From: Acidobacteriota bacterium
GTDB lineage: Bacteria > Acidobacteriota > Terriglobia > Terriglobales > Acidobacteriaceae
Assembly: GCA_003224785.1 (NCBI GenBank)
Contig: QHZV01000077.1
Span: 1-6,788, forward strand
Direction: 5' to 3'
Length of the DNA stretch: 6,788 nucleotides
Part shown: in pieces, positions 1 to 5,662 of the stretch
Position numbering within the stretch: position 1 is the stretch's first letter
Layout of the letters: each line of letters begins with the position of its first letter
The notes under the pieces: generated by a model
Seen by the model: only the letters and a program-made list of their open reading frames with translations
Databases searched by the model: none
What the model was told of the DNA's origin: nothing
Position numbers and translations under genes: made by a program

Positions 1-60
1 TTTTGCCTATTACGGGATCAATGCAATCGCTCATACAAGCTCGCCTACACAAGCTATAAG

Positions 61-864
61 TTAAAGACGAATGGTCTCGGTCGGCGCATCCTGCGCAGCC
101 AGCATGACCCGATTTTGCAAAAGCGTCATCTGCCTGCCCAAAGCTTTTTCCGCCGCCTTGAGGGCGATCTCCGGATGATTGTTCTGCTCTGAGAGGTGCG
201 CCAATACTATGTAAGATGCACCTCCATCATAATCTTCCTCAAAAAATTGAGCGAGGGATTCATTGGAGAGGTGTCCCACCCGGCTCATTACCCGTTGTTT
301 GACCGACCAAGGGTAAGAGCCGCCACGAAGCATTTCCAAATCGTGATTGGATTCCACGATCAGGACATCGCATTTGCGCAGGTGATCGCGAACGCTTGCC
401 GGCATGTAGCCAAGATCGGTGACCAGCGCGATCTTGGTCCCTTCCACGCGAAAAGTGAAACCCACCGGATCGGCGGCGTCATGCGGAATTGTGAACGGCA
501 TTACGGTGATGTCCGCAATCTGGAACGATCGACCAGCGGAGAATAGTTCCAGCTTGGCAATTTCGGGCGGCTTGCCGGAAGCATTTCGAACCGTGCGCGC
601 CCACGCCTGATGAGTTGCCCCGGCCATAAAAAGCGGGACCTTCAGTTTCTTCGCTAAAGTTGCAAGCCCATAAACGTGGTCAGAATGTTCGTGGGTGATG
701 AGGATGGCGGAGATTTCGCGAGGATCGCGGCCCAGCGACTTGAGACGTTTGAAAGTCTCGCGGCAAGAGATACCGGCGTCCACCAGGATTCGCGCATTGG
801 AGCTCTCGACCATCGCGCAGTTTCCCCGGCTGCCGCTGGCCAGCATCGAGACACAAACACCCAT
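61..864 (-). CDS. walJ: WalJ/YycJ-type metallo-beta-lactamase-fold hydrolase
   Basis: Cytoplasmic metal-dependent hydrolase of the YycJ/WalJ branch of the metallo-beta-lactamase superfamily; members are treated as nuclease-like and, in Firmicutes, are linked to the WalRK regulon and to coordination of replication with division. Numbering from the ATG at 864 (267 aa; B. subtilis YycJ is of similar size): an N-terminal SGSRGNC strand-turn, VDAGIS, then the metal motif THEHSDH with H58, H60, D62 and H63. Further ligands or hallmarks are H128 (IPHDA), D150 (VTDLG), ESNHD near 171-175, YPWSVK, H198 (GHLSN) and H223 (LAHLS). The ESNHD, YPWSVK and GHLSN set is typical of this branch. The frame stays open upstream to a TTG at 972, but the ATG start fits the family N-terminus, so the extra 36 residues are probably untranslated. 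It is last of three minus-strand genes, 141 bp after its upstream neighbour. No walR or walK is in view. Family assignment is firm; the substrate is unknown. Confidence 0.9.
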   Translation of the reverse strand: MGVCVSMLASGSRGNCAMVESSNARILVDAGISCRETFKRLKSLGRDPREISAILITHEHSDHVYGLATLAKKLKVPLFMAGATHQAWARTVRNASGKPPEIAKLELFSAGRSFQIADITVMPFTIPHDAADPVGFTFRVEGTKIALVTDLGYMPASVRDHLRKCDVLIVESNHDLEMLRGGSYPWSVKQRVMSRVGHLSNESLAQFFEEDYDGGASYIVLAHLSEQNNHPEIALKAAEKALGRQMTLLQNRVMLAAQDAPTETIRL

Positions 865-1005
865 GTCTCTGGAGCATACCTTTAACTGCTGTGAATCCGG
901 GAGTAACTTTTTGGTTAAGCCGTACTTTCGGGCGAAAAGTCTAGGTGCCGGTTCTACATTGATTCGTCGCAATCAAGTCGATCGTTCTGTGCCCGTAGGG
1001 ACTCT

Positions 1006-1353
1006 TTACTGGCTCTTATGCCGAAACAATTCGTCCACTCCGAGTCGCAGCGTTGCACCACCGTAAGCGCCGGCGATTCCGGTTACAAAGCCGAGCCCAG
1101 AGGCCCATATCTGAGCATGGTAGGGTCTCTGGCCAAACGCAACGTAGGCCATCAATCGTGACATCGGAACGAAGACACCGACTAGAACGAGCCAGCGCCA
1201 GGCCTTGCGTGGTCTCATAAAGCCGAGAATTAGTGTCGAGACCAGGACAAACAGTGCAGTCGCGAGAATGTCGCCGACTGTGACTTCCAGAATTCCAGCG
1301 CAGATTCCGAGCAACACCGCCAAGCTGTAAACGAGAGCGTCGGAGTTCTGCAT
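1006..1353 (-). CDS. small four-helix membrane protein of unknown function
   Basis: A 115-residue integral membrane protein that I do not recognise. Four hydrophobic stretches are visible, at roughly residues 7-23, 28-46, 53-72 and 83-103. The only marked polar loop is the basic RPRKAWRW between helices 2 and 3, with a second short loop (FGQRPYHAQ) before helix 4. By the positive-inside rule the RPRK loop should face the cytoplasm. The C-terminus (LFRHKSQ) is short and charged. The start codon lies 2 bp after the stop of the dehydrogenase gene and no clear Shine-Dalgarno precedes it, so expression by translational coupling is likely. The reading frame is supported by this spacing and by the clean alternation of hydrophobic and charged segments. 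Nothing in it suggests catalysis; a membrane accessory or stress protein is possible, but that would be a guess. Confidence 0.7.
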   Translation of the reverse strand: MQNSDALVYSLAVLLGICAGILEVTVGDILATALFVLVSTLILGFMRPRKAWRWLVLVGVFVPMSRLMAYVAFGQRPYHAQIWASGLGFVTGIAGAYGGATLRLGVDELFRHKSQ

Positions 1354-1355
1354 CG

Positions 1356-2204
1356 CTAATATTTGTAAAATCCGCGCCCGGATTTTTTCCCAAGCCAGCC
1401 CGCATCCACCATTTTGATCAGTAGGGGACAGGGACGATATTTCGGATCGCCTAGTCCTTGATGCAAGACGCGCATGATATCGAGGCAGACATCAAGGCCG
1501 ACGAAGTCAGCAAGAGTCAGCGGGCCCATGGGGTGCGCCATCCCTAGCTTGAAGACTTCGTCAACGGCTTCGGGTGTTGCCACGCCCTCCATAACCGCGA
1601 ACATAGCTTCGTTCAGAAGCGGCATCAGCACTCGATTGGACACAAATCCGGGAGCATCGTTCACCTCGACTGGCGTCTTCTCTAGCTTGAGCGCGAGTGC
1701 CTTCACGGTTTCGGAAGTCTGGTCTGAAGTGGCGAGGCCCCGGACAATCTCCACCAGCTTCATTATCGGCACGGGATTAAAAAAGTGCATGCCAATGACT
1801 CTGTCCGCGCGCGAGGTGGTGGCGGCAAGTTTGGTAATGGAGATCGAAGAGGTGTTTGACGCAAGGACCACTTCTGGACGGCAGATGCGGTCGAGATCGC
1901 GAAACAGCTCTGACTTGACTTCCAGGCGCTCCGAAGCAGCTTCAACGATGAAGTCACAAGCCGAGAGCCGGGAGCGATCAACCGCGGGGAAAATACGGCC
2001 GACCGCCTCTGCTTTCTGGGCTTCTGAAATTTTATTTTTCGCGACCTCGCGATCAAGGTTTTTGCCGATAGTCGTCAGCGCACGATCAAGAAACTTCTGT
2101 TCGATATCGCAGAGCACAACTTCATATCCGGCACGCGCAAAAACGTGCGCGATGCCATTGCCCATCGTGCCTGCGCCAACTACGCCCACTCGCTGAATTG
2201 TCAT
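1356..2204 (-). CDS. hbd: 3-hydroxybutyryl-CoA dehydrogenase
   Basis: Soluble NAD(P)-dependent enzyme that interconverts (S)-3-hydroxybutyryl-CoA (or related 3-hydroxyacyl-CoAs) and the 3-keto form, in beta-oxidation or butyrate/PHB-type metabolism. From the ATG at 2204 the product is 282 aa, the usual length for stand-alone Hbd/PaaH/FadB2 proteins. The N-terminal Rossmann domain has GAGTMG (G10, G12, G15) and an acidic residue at the end of beta-2 (D33). The catalytic set is complete: S119 in SNTSS, H140 in MHFFNP, E152 in KLVEIV and N190 in SNRVL. Their spacing (21, 12 and 38 residues) matches the characterised human enzyme (Ser137, His158, Glu170, Asn208). The C-terminal helical domain ends in the family-typical GWLGKKSGRGFYKY. 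A GTG at 2240 would add 12 residues that do not fit the family, so the ATG is preferred although no strong ribosome site precedes either start. It heads the three-gene minus-strand run. Whether its role is fatty-acid degradation or butyryl-CoA formation cannot be decided, because no thiolase, crotonase or acyl-CoA dehydrogenase is in view. Confidence 0.95.
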   Translation of the reverse strand: MTIQRVGVVGAGTMGNGIAHVFARAGYEVVLCDIEQKFLDRALTTIGKNLDREVAKNKISEAQKAEAVGRIFPAVDRSRLSACDFIVEAASERLEVKSELFRDLDRICRPEVVLASNTSSISITKLAATTSRADRVIGMHFFNPVPIMKLVEIVRGLATSDQTSETVKALALKLEKTPVEVNDAPGFVSNRVLMPLLNEAMFAVMEGVATPEAVDEVFKLGMAHPMGPLTLADFVGLDVCLDIMRVLHQGLGDPKYRPCPLLIKMVDAGWLGKKSGRGFYKY

Positions 2205-2265
2205 ACGCGCACCCAGTGAGAAAACAGAAAAGTCTAGCACCGATGAGCAACGAGTTGTTCACACT

Positions 2266-2346
2266 GGAAGGGCACGATTTCCACTCCTGCCGCCTCAGCG
2301 GCTGAAGCCAGATCTCAGTAAACGGTTTTGAAGCCGGCCTCCTTCC
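2266..2346. repeat. REP-like palindromic intergenic patch (tentative)
   Basis: The non-coding DNA upstream of hbd contains nested inverted repeats. GGAAGG at 2266-2271 mirrors CCTTCC at 2341-2346. Inside are GCCGC-CTCA-GCGGC (2289-2302) and an overlapping GGCTGAAGCC (2300-2309), with a second GAAGCC at 2330-2335. The CTCAGCGGCTGAAGCC wording resembles short palindromic elements I recall as frequent between genes in Acidobacteriota, but here the outer arms are imperfect, suggesting a degenerate copy. There is no U-tract on either strand, so it is not a standard terminator. Confidence 0.3.
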
Positions 2347-2502
2347 TTCGATGAAAATGGCCCTCTGAGATTGCGCACATCTCGTCGCTCGCCGCTCACA
2401 GCTGGGTTTCTCGCTCGCAACTTCCGACTTGATTCAGTGTTTCAAAATAACGAGCGCGACAAGAGTTCAGAGCCGCAAATAACCGGCCCCGCGCGCTCAA
2501 AC

Positions 2503-2508
2503 AGGAGG
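2503..2508 (+). promoter_or_regulatory. strong Shine-Dalgarno (AGGAGG)
   Basis: A full AGGAGG lies 5 nt before the ATG at 2514 and fixes the start of the small secreted protein. It is the strongest ribosome-binding site in the window and implies efficient translation. Confidence 0.85.
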
Positions 2509-2513
2509 ACTGT

Positions 2514-2900
2514 ATGAAGAGCAAATTGACGACGGCAGCGTTGATGCTCACCGTGTTGGCCGGCACGGCAGGATACGCCGCCGCGCAAGATTACCGTTAC
2601 GACCGGGACGGTGACCGATATTACGACCGTGATGATAACCGCTACTACGATCGCAATGATTGCTACCGGCGTGGCATTCACGAAGCTCGCGAATTCGGGT
2701 TCCGAGACGGCATGGCCGTAGCTCGTGAAGATATGTGGAGAGGCAAGCGGTTTAATCCGAACCCGCGTGGCCGATTTGACGATGCCGATCACGGCTACCG
2801 CCGCGAGTTCGGCAATAAGCATGAATACCGTGAGCAGTACAGTGCGGCATACCGCGAGGGCTACCAGAACGCCTTCCGTCAGCGTGGATATTACAGGTAA
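2514..2900 (+). CDS. small secreted Tyr/Arg/Asp-rich protein, unknown function
   Basis: A 128-residue exported protein. It begins with a classical signal peptide: MKSK, a hydrophobic core to about residue 20, and a likely signal peptidase I site after AAA (residues 22-24), giving a mature start at Q25. The mature N-terminus carries an 8-residue tandem repeat, YDRDGDRY-YDRDDNRY-YDRNDCY (residues 29-51), followed by a charged region with FGFRDG (61-66), RGKRFNP (76-82), DDADHGYRREFG (89-100) and a C-terminal series of Tyr/Gly/Arg steps (YREQY, YREGY, RGYYR). One cysteine (C50) is present. The second half resembles a family of small secreted Acidobacteriota proteins with RDG...RFNP...DADHGY...YR.GY spacing; that likeness is from memory. 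No catalytic motif is visible. A polar, aromatic and charged repeat protein of this kind could bind envelope, surface or polyanionic material, but this is conjecture. The gene appears monocistronic, with a strong ribosome site in front and its own terminator behind. Confidence 0.85.
   Translation: MKSKLTTAALMLTVLAGTAGYAAAQDYRYDRDGDRYYDRDDNRYYDRNDCYRRGIHEAREFGFRDGMAVAREDMWRGKRFNPNPRGRFDDADHGYRREFGNKHEYREQYSAAYREGYQNAFRQRGYYR
2598..2666 (+). repeat. 24-bp tandem repeat inside the secreted-protein gene
   Basis: Nearly three 24-bp units encode YDRDGDRY, YDRDDNRY and YDRNDCY. The units differ at synonymous positions (for example TAC/TAT and CGG/CGT/CGC), so this is an older, selectively kept protein repeat rather than a fresh slippage product. 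Confidence 0.75.
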
Positions 2901-2918
2901 GCGTTAGAATAGGGGCAG

Positions 2919-2945
2919 AGGCCGCCGGTGACGGCGGCCTTTTTT
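2919..2945 (+). terminator. intrinsic terminator of the secreted-protein gene
   Basis: A perfect 9-bp GC-rich stem, AGGCCGCCG-GTGA-CGGCGGCCT, with a GTGA tetraloop is followed at once by a T-run (2940-2945). It starts 18 nt after the stop codon at 2898-2900. The T-run enters the stop codon (2944-2946) of the convergent kinase-like gene. On the opposite strand the stem has an A-run before it but no U-tract after it, so it should act mainly on the plus strand. Confidence 0.9.
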
Positions 2946-5214
2946 ATTCCGGAACCAGGCTTTCTTCGATGGCAACGCGCTCTTTCGATTCCACGCTGAT
3001 CACCCGATGCACGCCACGGTAGCCGGACATATTGATATCGAGAACGTAGGTTCCTGGATTCAAATAGAAGTCAAAAGGCGCAGTTTTGTCGAGAACGCGG
3101 TTGTTGACCATGATCTGCGCGCCTTTGGGCTGAGTTTTGACGCTGACAATTCCCATACTCGCGTCTTCTCCGTGCCCGAAGACTTTCTTGAACTTGCCAC
3201 CCGCGGCGCGAATTTCTTCGGTGCTTCCCAGCGGTTTGAGCGTCAGGCTTAGATTCGAAGTCTGTCCCACTTCAGCGTTGATCGAACCCGACTCGTCAAG
3301 ATATCCGGACCTTCGCACAACAACGGTATGAGCGCCGGGCTTGTCCAGCGACAGTTGAGAAGGAGTCAGCTTGCCCGTGTCTTTGCCGTCGATGAGGATC
3401 ACGGCGCCAGCGGGCGTGCTCGCGACTGACAACCTCGCAGCTTGCGCGACTAATTCAAGAGACACGGAAGAGTTCGCGGCTGACGCAAGATTGATGCTTC
3501 GGCTTGCCGGTCCGAAACCTGCTTTACTGGCCAAAACCGTGTGTTGCCCGGGCGCAATGCCGGTCAGAGTGCATGGGCTGTCGCAAAGTACGCTTCCATC
3601 AAACGAAATCTGCGCGCCAGCGGGATTGGACGAAACCGACAGTTGAGCGGGAACAATCGCGGGGGCCGACTTTGCACGCGATTTCCTTCCGCGGCCGTTG
3701 GACGTCGCGACGGGGCCGGCAGGCTCGGGCGCTGCTGTTTCTTGCTGCAATGCCTGCTCGGCAGGTGCTTCGGGTGCCGCGGCTTGCGTTTGCTGTGGCG
3801 GAGGCGGTTGCTGCGCCGCTGGCGTTTGTACCGGCAATGGGTGACTCTGTGCCGCTGGTGGAACCGATGCGGACTCGCCCGAACCTCGATCTCCCAACCA
3901 GTTGTACAAAGTCATTCCGGCGATGATTACGGCGATCAGCGCGACAGCGCCGCCGATGGCGTACAAATACAACTTTGGTGGCGTCTTGCGAATTTCCGAG
4001 ACCGCCTTCTGCGCGGTTTCACGGACCTGGATCTTAGATTTTTCTGGGACGGTTTTCTTGGTTACGGCGTGCGGTAAAGCTTCGGCTTCCGGCTCGTCAA
4101 CCGCAGGCGGGGACGCAGGCGCCACATAGACTTCTTTAAGCGGCGGCAATTCGCTCATATCCGAAAAACTTTTTCTGACTGCGGCGGCTGGGCTTGAGTC
4201 GTCCTCGCCGGCCATCATCGGATCAACTTTGAAATGCGAGGTTGCGGGCGGCTCTTGCGTGGCGGTTGACATTTTTACCGAAGGCAAGGGTTTCTGCGAA
4301 ATTGGGACGTCGGCGTTCTGAGTCCCGCCGGGCTGTGCTCCTGCTGCGGCGGCGAATGCTTTAGGTTTCGGCGCTGCTGGAACCACTGTAGCTTTAGCCG
4401 GCTTAGTGGAGTTCTTGCATTCCTCGAGCTCGTGGATCAGTTCCTGCCCGGATTGAAAACGCTCGTCGGGCGATTTAGAAATCGCCTTCATGATGAGCGC
4501 GCTCAACGCGGCATTCACGTTCGGCTTCAAGCGGACGGGCAATGGCGGGGTCTGCTCAAGAATGGCTGTGCGCAACTGCTCTGCAGTCTCTCCCGTAAAC
4601 GGCTTCTGCTCAGTGGCCATCTCGTAAAGAATTGTTCCCAGGCTGAAAAGCATGGAGCGGTGATCACAGGCCTCGTCGCGTAATTGCTCTGGCGACGCAT
4701 AGTGCAGAATGTCGGGAATAGTTGCCGTCTCCATCGCCAGAGAATTCATCGCCGACATTCCAAATCCGAGCACCTTCACCATGCCGTCCCACTGGACCAT
4801 GATTTTCGCGGGCTCCAGTGATTGGTGAACTACGTTGTGGCCATGGGCATGGTCAAGCGCCTGGCAAACCTGACGAGCGATGTCTTGCAGGTCCCAGATG
4901 GAAAATCCGTCTTTGCGCGCGAGAGTAGTCGCAACCGAATTGCCTTGAACGTATTCAGCGGCAGCGAGCAGCAGATCGCCTTCATCGCCCGAGCCATAGA
5001 GGGCCGCAATGTTGTGACTGCTTAGCGGCTTGGCTTGATCTGCTTCTTCGAATGTTTGCTTCAAGAGCGTTGCGCGATCTTTGACCTGATCGAGTCGAAC
5101 AACTTTGAGCGCAACAGTTTGCTGGCTCTCGGTATCGAGTGCCTTATGAACGGTCGCCAATGGAGACTGCGCGAGCTGGCTTATGATTTCGAAACGGCCG
5201 ATTTTTTCCGACAT
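2944..5214 (-). CDS. membrane-anchored Ser/Thr kinase-fold protein (probable pseudokinase) with three PEGA repeats
   Basis: A 756-residue protein. Residues 7-265 have a PknB/Hanks-type kinase fold: VALK with K37, the alpha-C Glu around E57, EYVQGNS (87-93), YASPEQL (172-178), FSLGTILYEM (190-199) and DERFQS (250-255). The catalytic machinery is missing. The Gly-rich loop reads LAQSPLA (14-20), HRD is HQS (130-132), LKPxN is LEPAK (133-137), DFG is GFG (150-152), and the usual helix-F RSD is RSM (186-188). I checked the HQS, LE and GFG codons on the minus strand. A long Ala/Pro/Lys-rich linker (about 270-410) leads to one transmembrane helix (about 415-437), then a Pro/Gln/Ala-rich linker (445-520) and three PEGA repeats (about 523-590, 593-661 and 687-755; hallmark PAGA, PAGA, PKGA). 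By family precedent the kinase domain is cytoplasmic and the PEGA part lies outside the membrane. PEGA repeats are thought to bind surface carbohydrate or protein. ATG at 5214 is preceded by GAGG about 10 nt upstream. A conventional kinase annotation would probably overstate its activity. Confidence 0.9.
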   Translation of the reverse strand: MSEKIGRFEIISQLAQSPLATVHKALDTESQQTVALKVVRLDQVKDRATLLKQTFEEADQAKPLSSHNIAALYGSGDEGDLLLAAAEYVQGNSVATTLARKDGFSIWDLQDIARQVCQALDHAHGHNVVHQSLEPAKIMVQWDGMVKVLGFGMSAMNSLAMETATIPDILHYASPEQLRDEACDHRSMLFSLGTILYEMATEQKPFTGETAEQLRTAILEQTPPLPVRLKPNVNAALSALIMKAISKSPDERFQSGQELIHELEECKNSTKPAKATVVPAAPKPKAFAAAAGAQPGGTQNADVPISQKPLPSVKMSTATQEPPATSHFKVDPMMAGEDDSSPAAAVRKSFSDMSELPPLKEVYVAPASPPAVDEPEAEALPHAVTKKTVPEKSKIQVRETAQKAVSEIRKTPPKLYLYAIGGAVALIAVIIAGMTLYNWLGDRGSGESASVPPAAQSHPLPVQTPAAQQPPPPQQTQAAAPEAPAEQALQQETAAPEPAGPVATSNGRGRKSRAKSAPAIVPAQLSVSSNPAGAQISFDGSVLCDSPCTLTGIAPGQHTVLASKAGFGPASRSINLASAANSSVSLELVAQAARLSVASTPAGAVILIDGKDTGKLTPSQLSLDKPGAHTVVVRRSGYLDESGSINAEVGQTSNLSLTLKPLGSTEEIRAAGGKFKKVFGHGEDASMGIVSVKTQPKGAQIMVNNRVLDKTAPFDFYLNPGTYVLDINMSGYRGVHRVISVESKERVAIEESLVPE

Positions 5215-5230
5215 CTTTTGCTTGCCTCAA

Positions 5231-5259
5231 CGTCCGCTTCGACTTCTGCTCAGCGGACG
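5231..5259 (-). promoter_or_regulatory. inverted repeat in the kinase-like gene leader
   Basis: CGTCCGC (5231-5237) and GCGGACG (5253-5259) form a perfect 7-bp inverted repeat with a 15-nt spacer. The near arm lies 16 nt before the start codon of the kinase-like gene and just upstream of its GAGG. It could be an operator, or a leader hairpin affecting access to the ribosome site. A stem this short can also arise by chance in GC-rich DNA. Confidence 0.3.
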
Positions 5260-5275
5260 AGAAACGGTCGTCTAA

Positions 5276-5281
5276 ATCATA
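5276..5281 (-). promoter_or_regulatory. candidate -10 element for the kinase-like gene
   Basis: Read on the minus strand this is TATGAT, five of six matches to TATAAT, 61 nt before the ATG. At 16-18 bp upstream I see no good -35 (CCCTGC-like), so it would be activator-dependent or is a chance match. Confidence 0.25.
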
Positions 5282-5573
5282 AGTTCTGAGGTGGCGATGC
5301 AGGGAATTACCGAAGTACCCAGAGCAAACGCTCTTAGCTCTTGCCCATGAGCCGACATCCAGGACTTTTTTGAGGCAATCCGCGACACCTTGCGCCGAAT
5401 AATGCGTGTCCGAGGTAATGAATGGCGCGCAGCAGCTTGTTCAGAGTCGTCAAGCTAAAAGCTAACGGCTAAAAGCTAAAAGCTTGCTTTGTGACAAATG
5501 TCAGCCGCGCCCGCTGACGATCTGCACTGGCAGAAACGCCCGAGGAAAACGATTCTCTTTACTGTGAGGCGGG
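5282..5573. other. non-coding stretch between divergent genes
   Basis: I see no convincing gene here. Open stretches on either strand are under about 60 codons and lack a ribosome site or recognisable protein pattern. The contents are a short AGAGC-AAAC-GCTCT hairpin (5321-5334), a GCTAAGAGC run on the minus strand next to it, and the heptamer array listed separately. The rest looks like ordinary intergenic sequence, possibly decayed. Confidence 0.5.
5454..5485 (+). repeat. GCTAAAA heptamer tandem array
   Basis: Four consecutive 7-bp units read GCTAAAA, GCTAACG, GCTAAAA, GCTAAAA and end in GCTT. It sits in intergenic DNA with no coding role. A related GCTAAGAGC word occurs on the minus strand about 120 bp away. 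The period, and the variant second unit, are directly visible. Confidence 0.7.
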
Positions 5574-5602
5574 TTGTTCATTATGTGAGGATCGGCTATG
5601 CT
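5574..5602 (+). promoter_or_regulatory. candidate sigma-70-type promoter for the ABC permease
   Basis: TTGTTC (5574-5579) and TATGCT (5597-5602) are spaced by exactly 17 bp, matching three of six and four of six consensus bases. Transcription would begin near 5609, giving a leader of about 54 nt. The placement and spacing are good and the -35 is weak, so this is a plausible but unproven promoter. Confidence 0.4.
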
Positions 5603-5652
5603 GTGTGTCTGCTCCCAGGCTTTCATTTTCAGTTTTGACCCAGTTTTTACCC

Positions 5653-5656
5653 GGAG
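5653..5656 (+). promoter_or_regulatory. Shine-Dalgarno (GGAG) of the ABC permease
   Basis: GGAG sits 6 nt before the ATG at 5663 and supports that start codon over the internal ATGs further on. Confidence 0.65.
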
Positions 5657-5662
5657 TGTCGT

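Noticed and set aside
865..972. N-terminal extension of the WalJ-type protein from a TTG at 972
   Set aside because: The extra 36 residues lack family similarity and the ATG at 864 reproduces the usual YycJ length and N-terminus.
1474..2196. Long 240-codon plus-strand open frame inside hbd
   Set aside because: It is antisense to a well-identified enzyme, has low-complexity Ser/Arg/Thr composition and no ribosome site or domain.
2205..2240. GTG start at 2240 for the dehydrogenase
   Set aside because: It adds 12 residues before the Rossmann strand; the ATG at 2204 gives the standard 282-residue protein.
2400..2500. Promoter for the secreted-protein gene (TTGATT near 2430, AAAATA near 2445)
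   Set aside because: The two boxes are only about 9 bp apart and no properly spaced pair was found, so no promoter is called.
2442..2822. Minus-strand frame with Val/Ile-rich stretches opposite the secreted-protein gene
   Set aside because: The hydrophobic runs are the complement of Tyr/Arg/Asp codons; the plus-strand gene has a signal peptide, strong ribosome site and terminator.
5331..5450. Short minus-strand open stretch that might be a gene remnant
   Set aside because: Under 60 codons in any frame, no good start or ribosome site, and no recognisable protein pattern.
5215..5662. CRISPR array, tRNA or riboswitch in the long intergenic region
   Set aside because: No spaced direct repeats of CRISPR length, no cloverleaf with a CCA-type end and no recognisable riboswitch core were seen.
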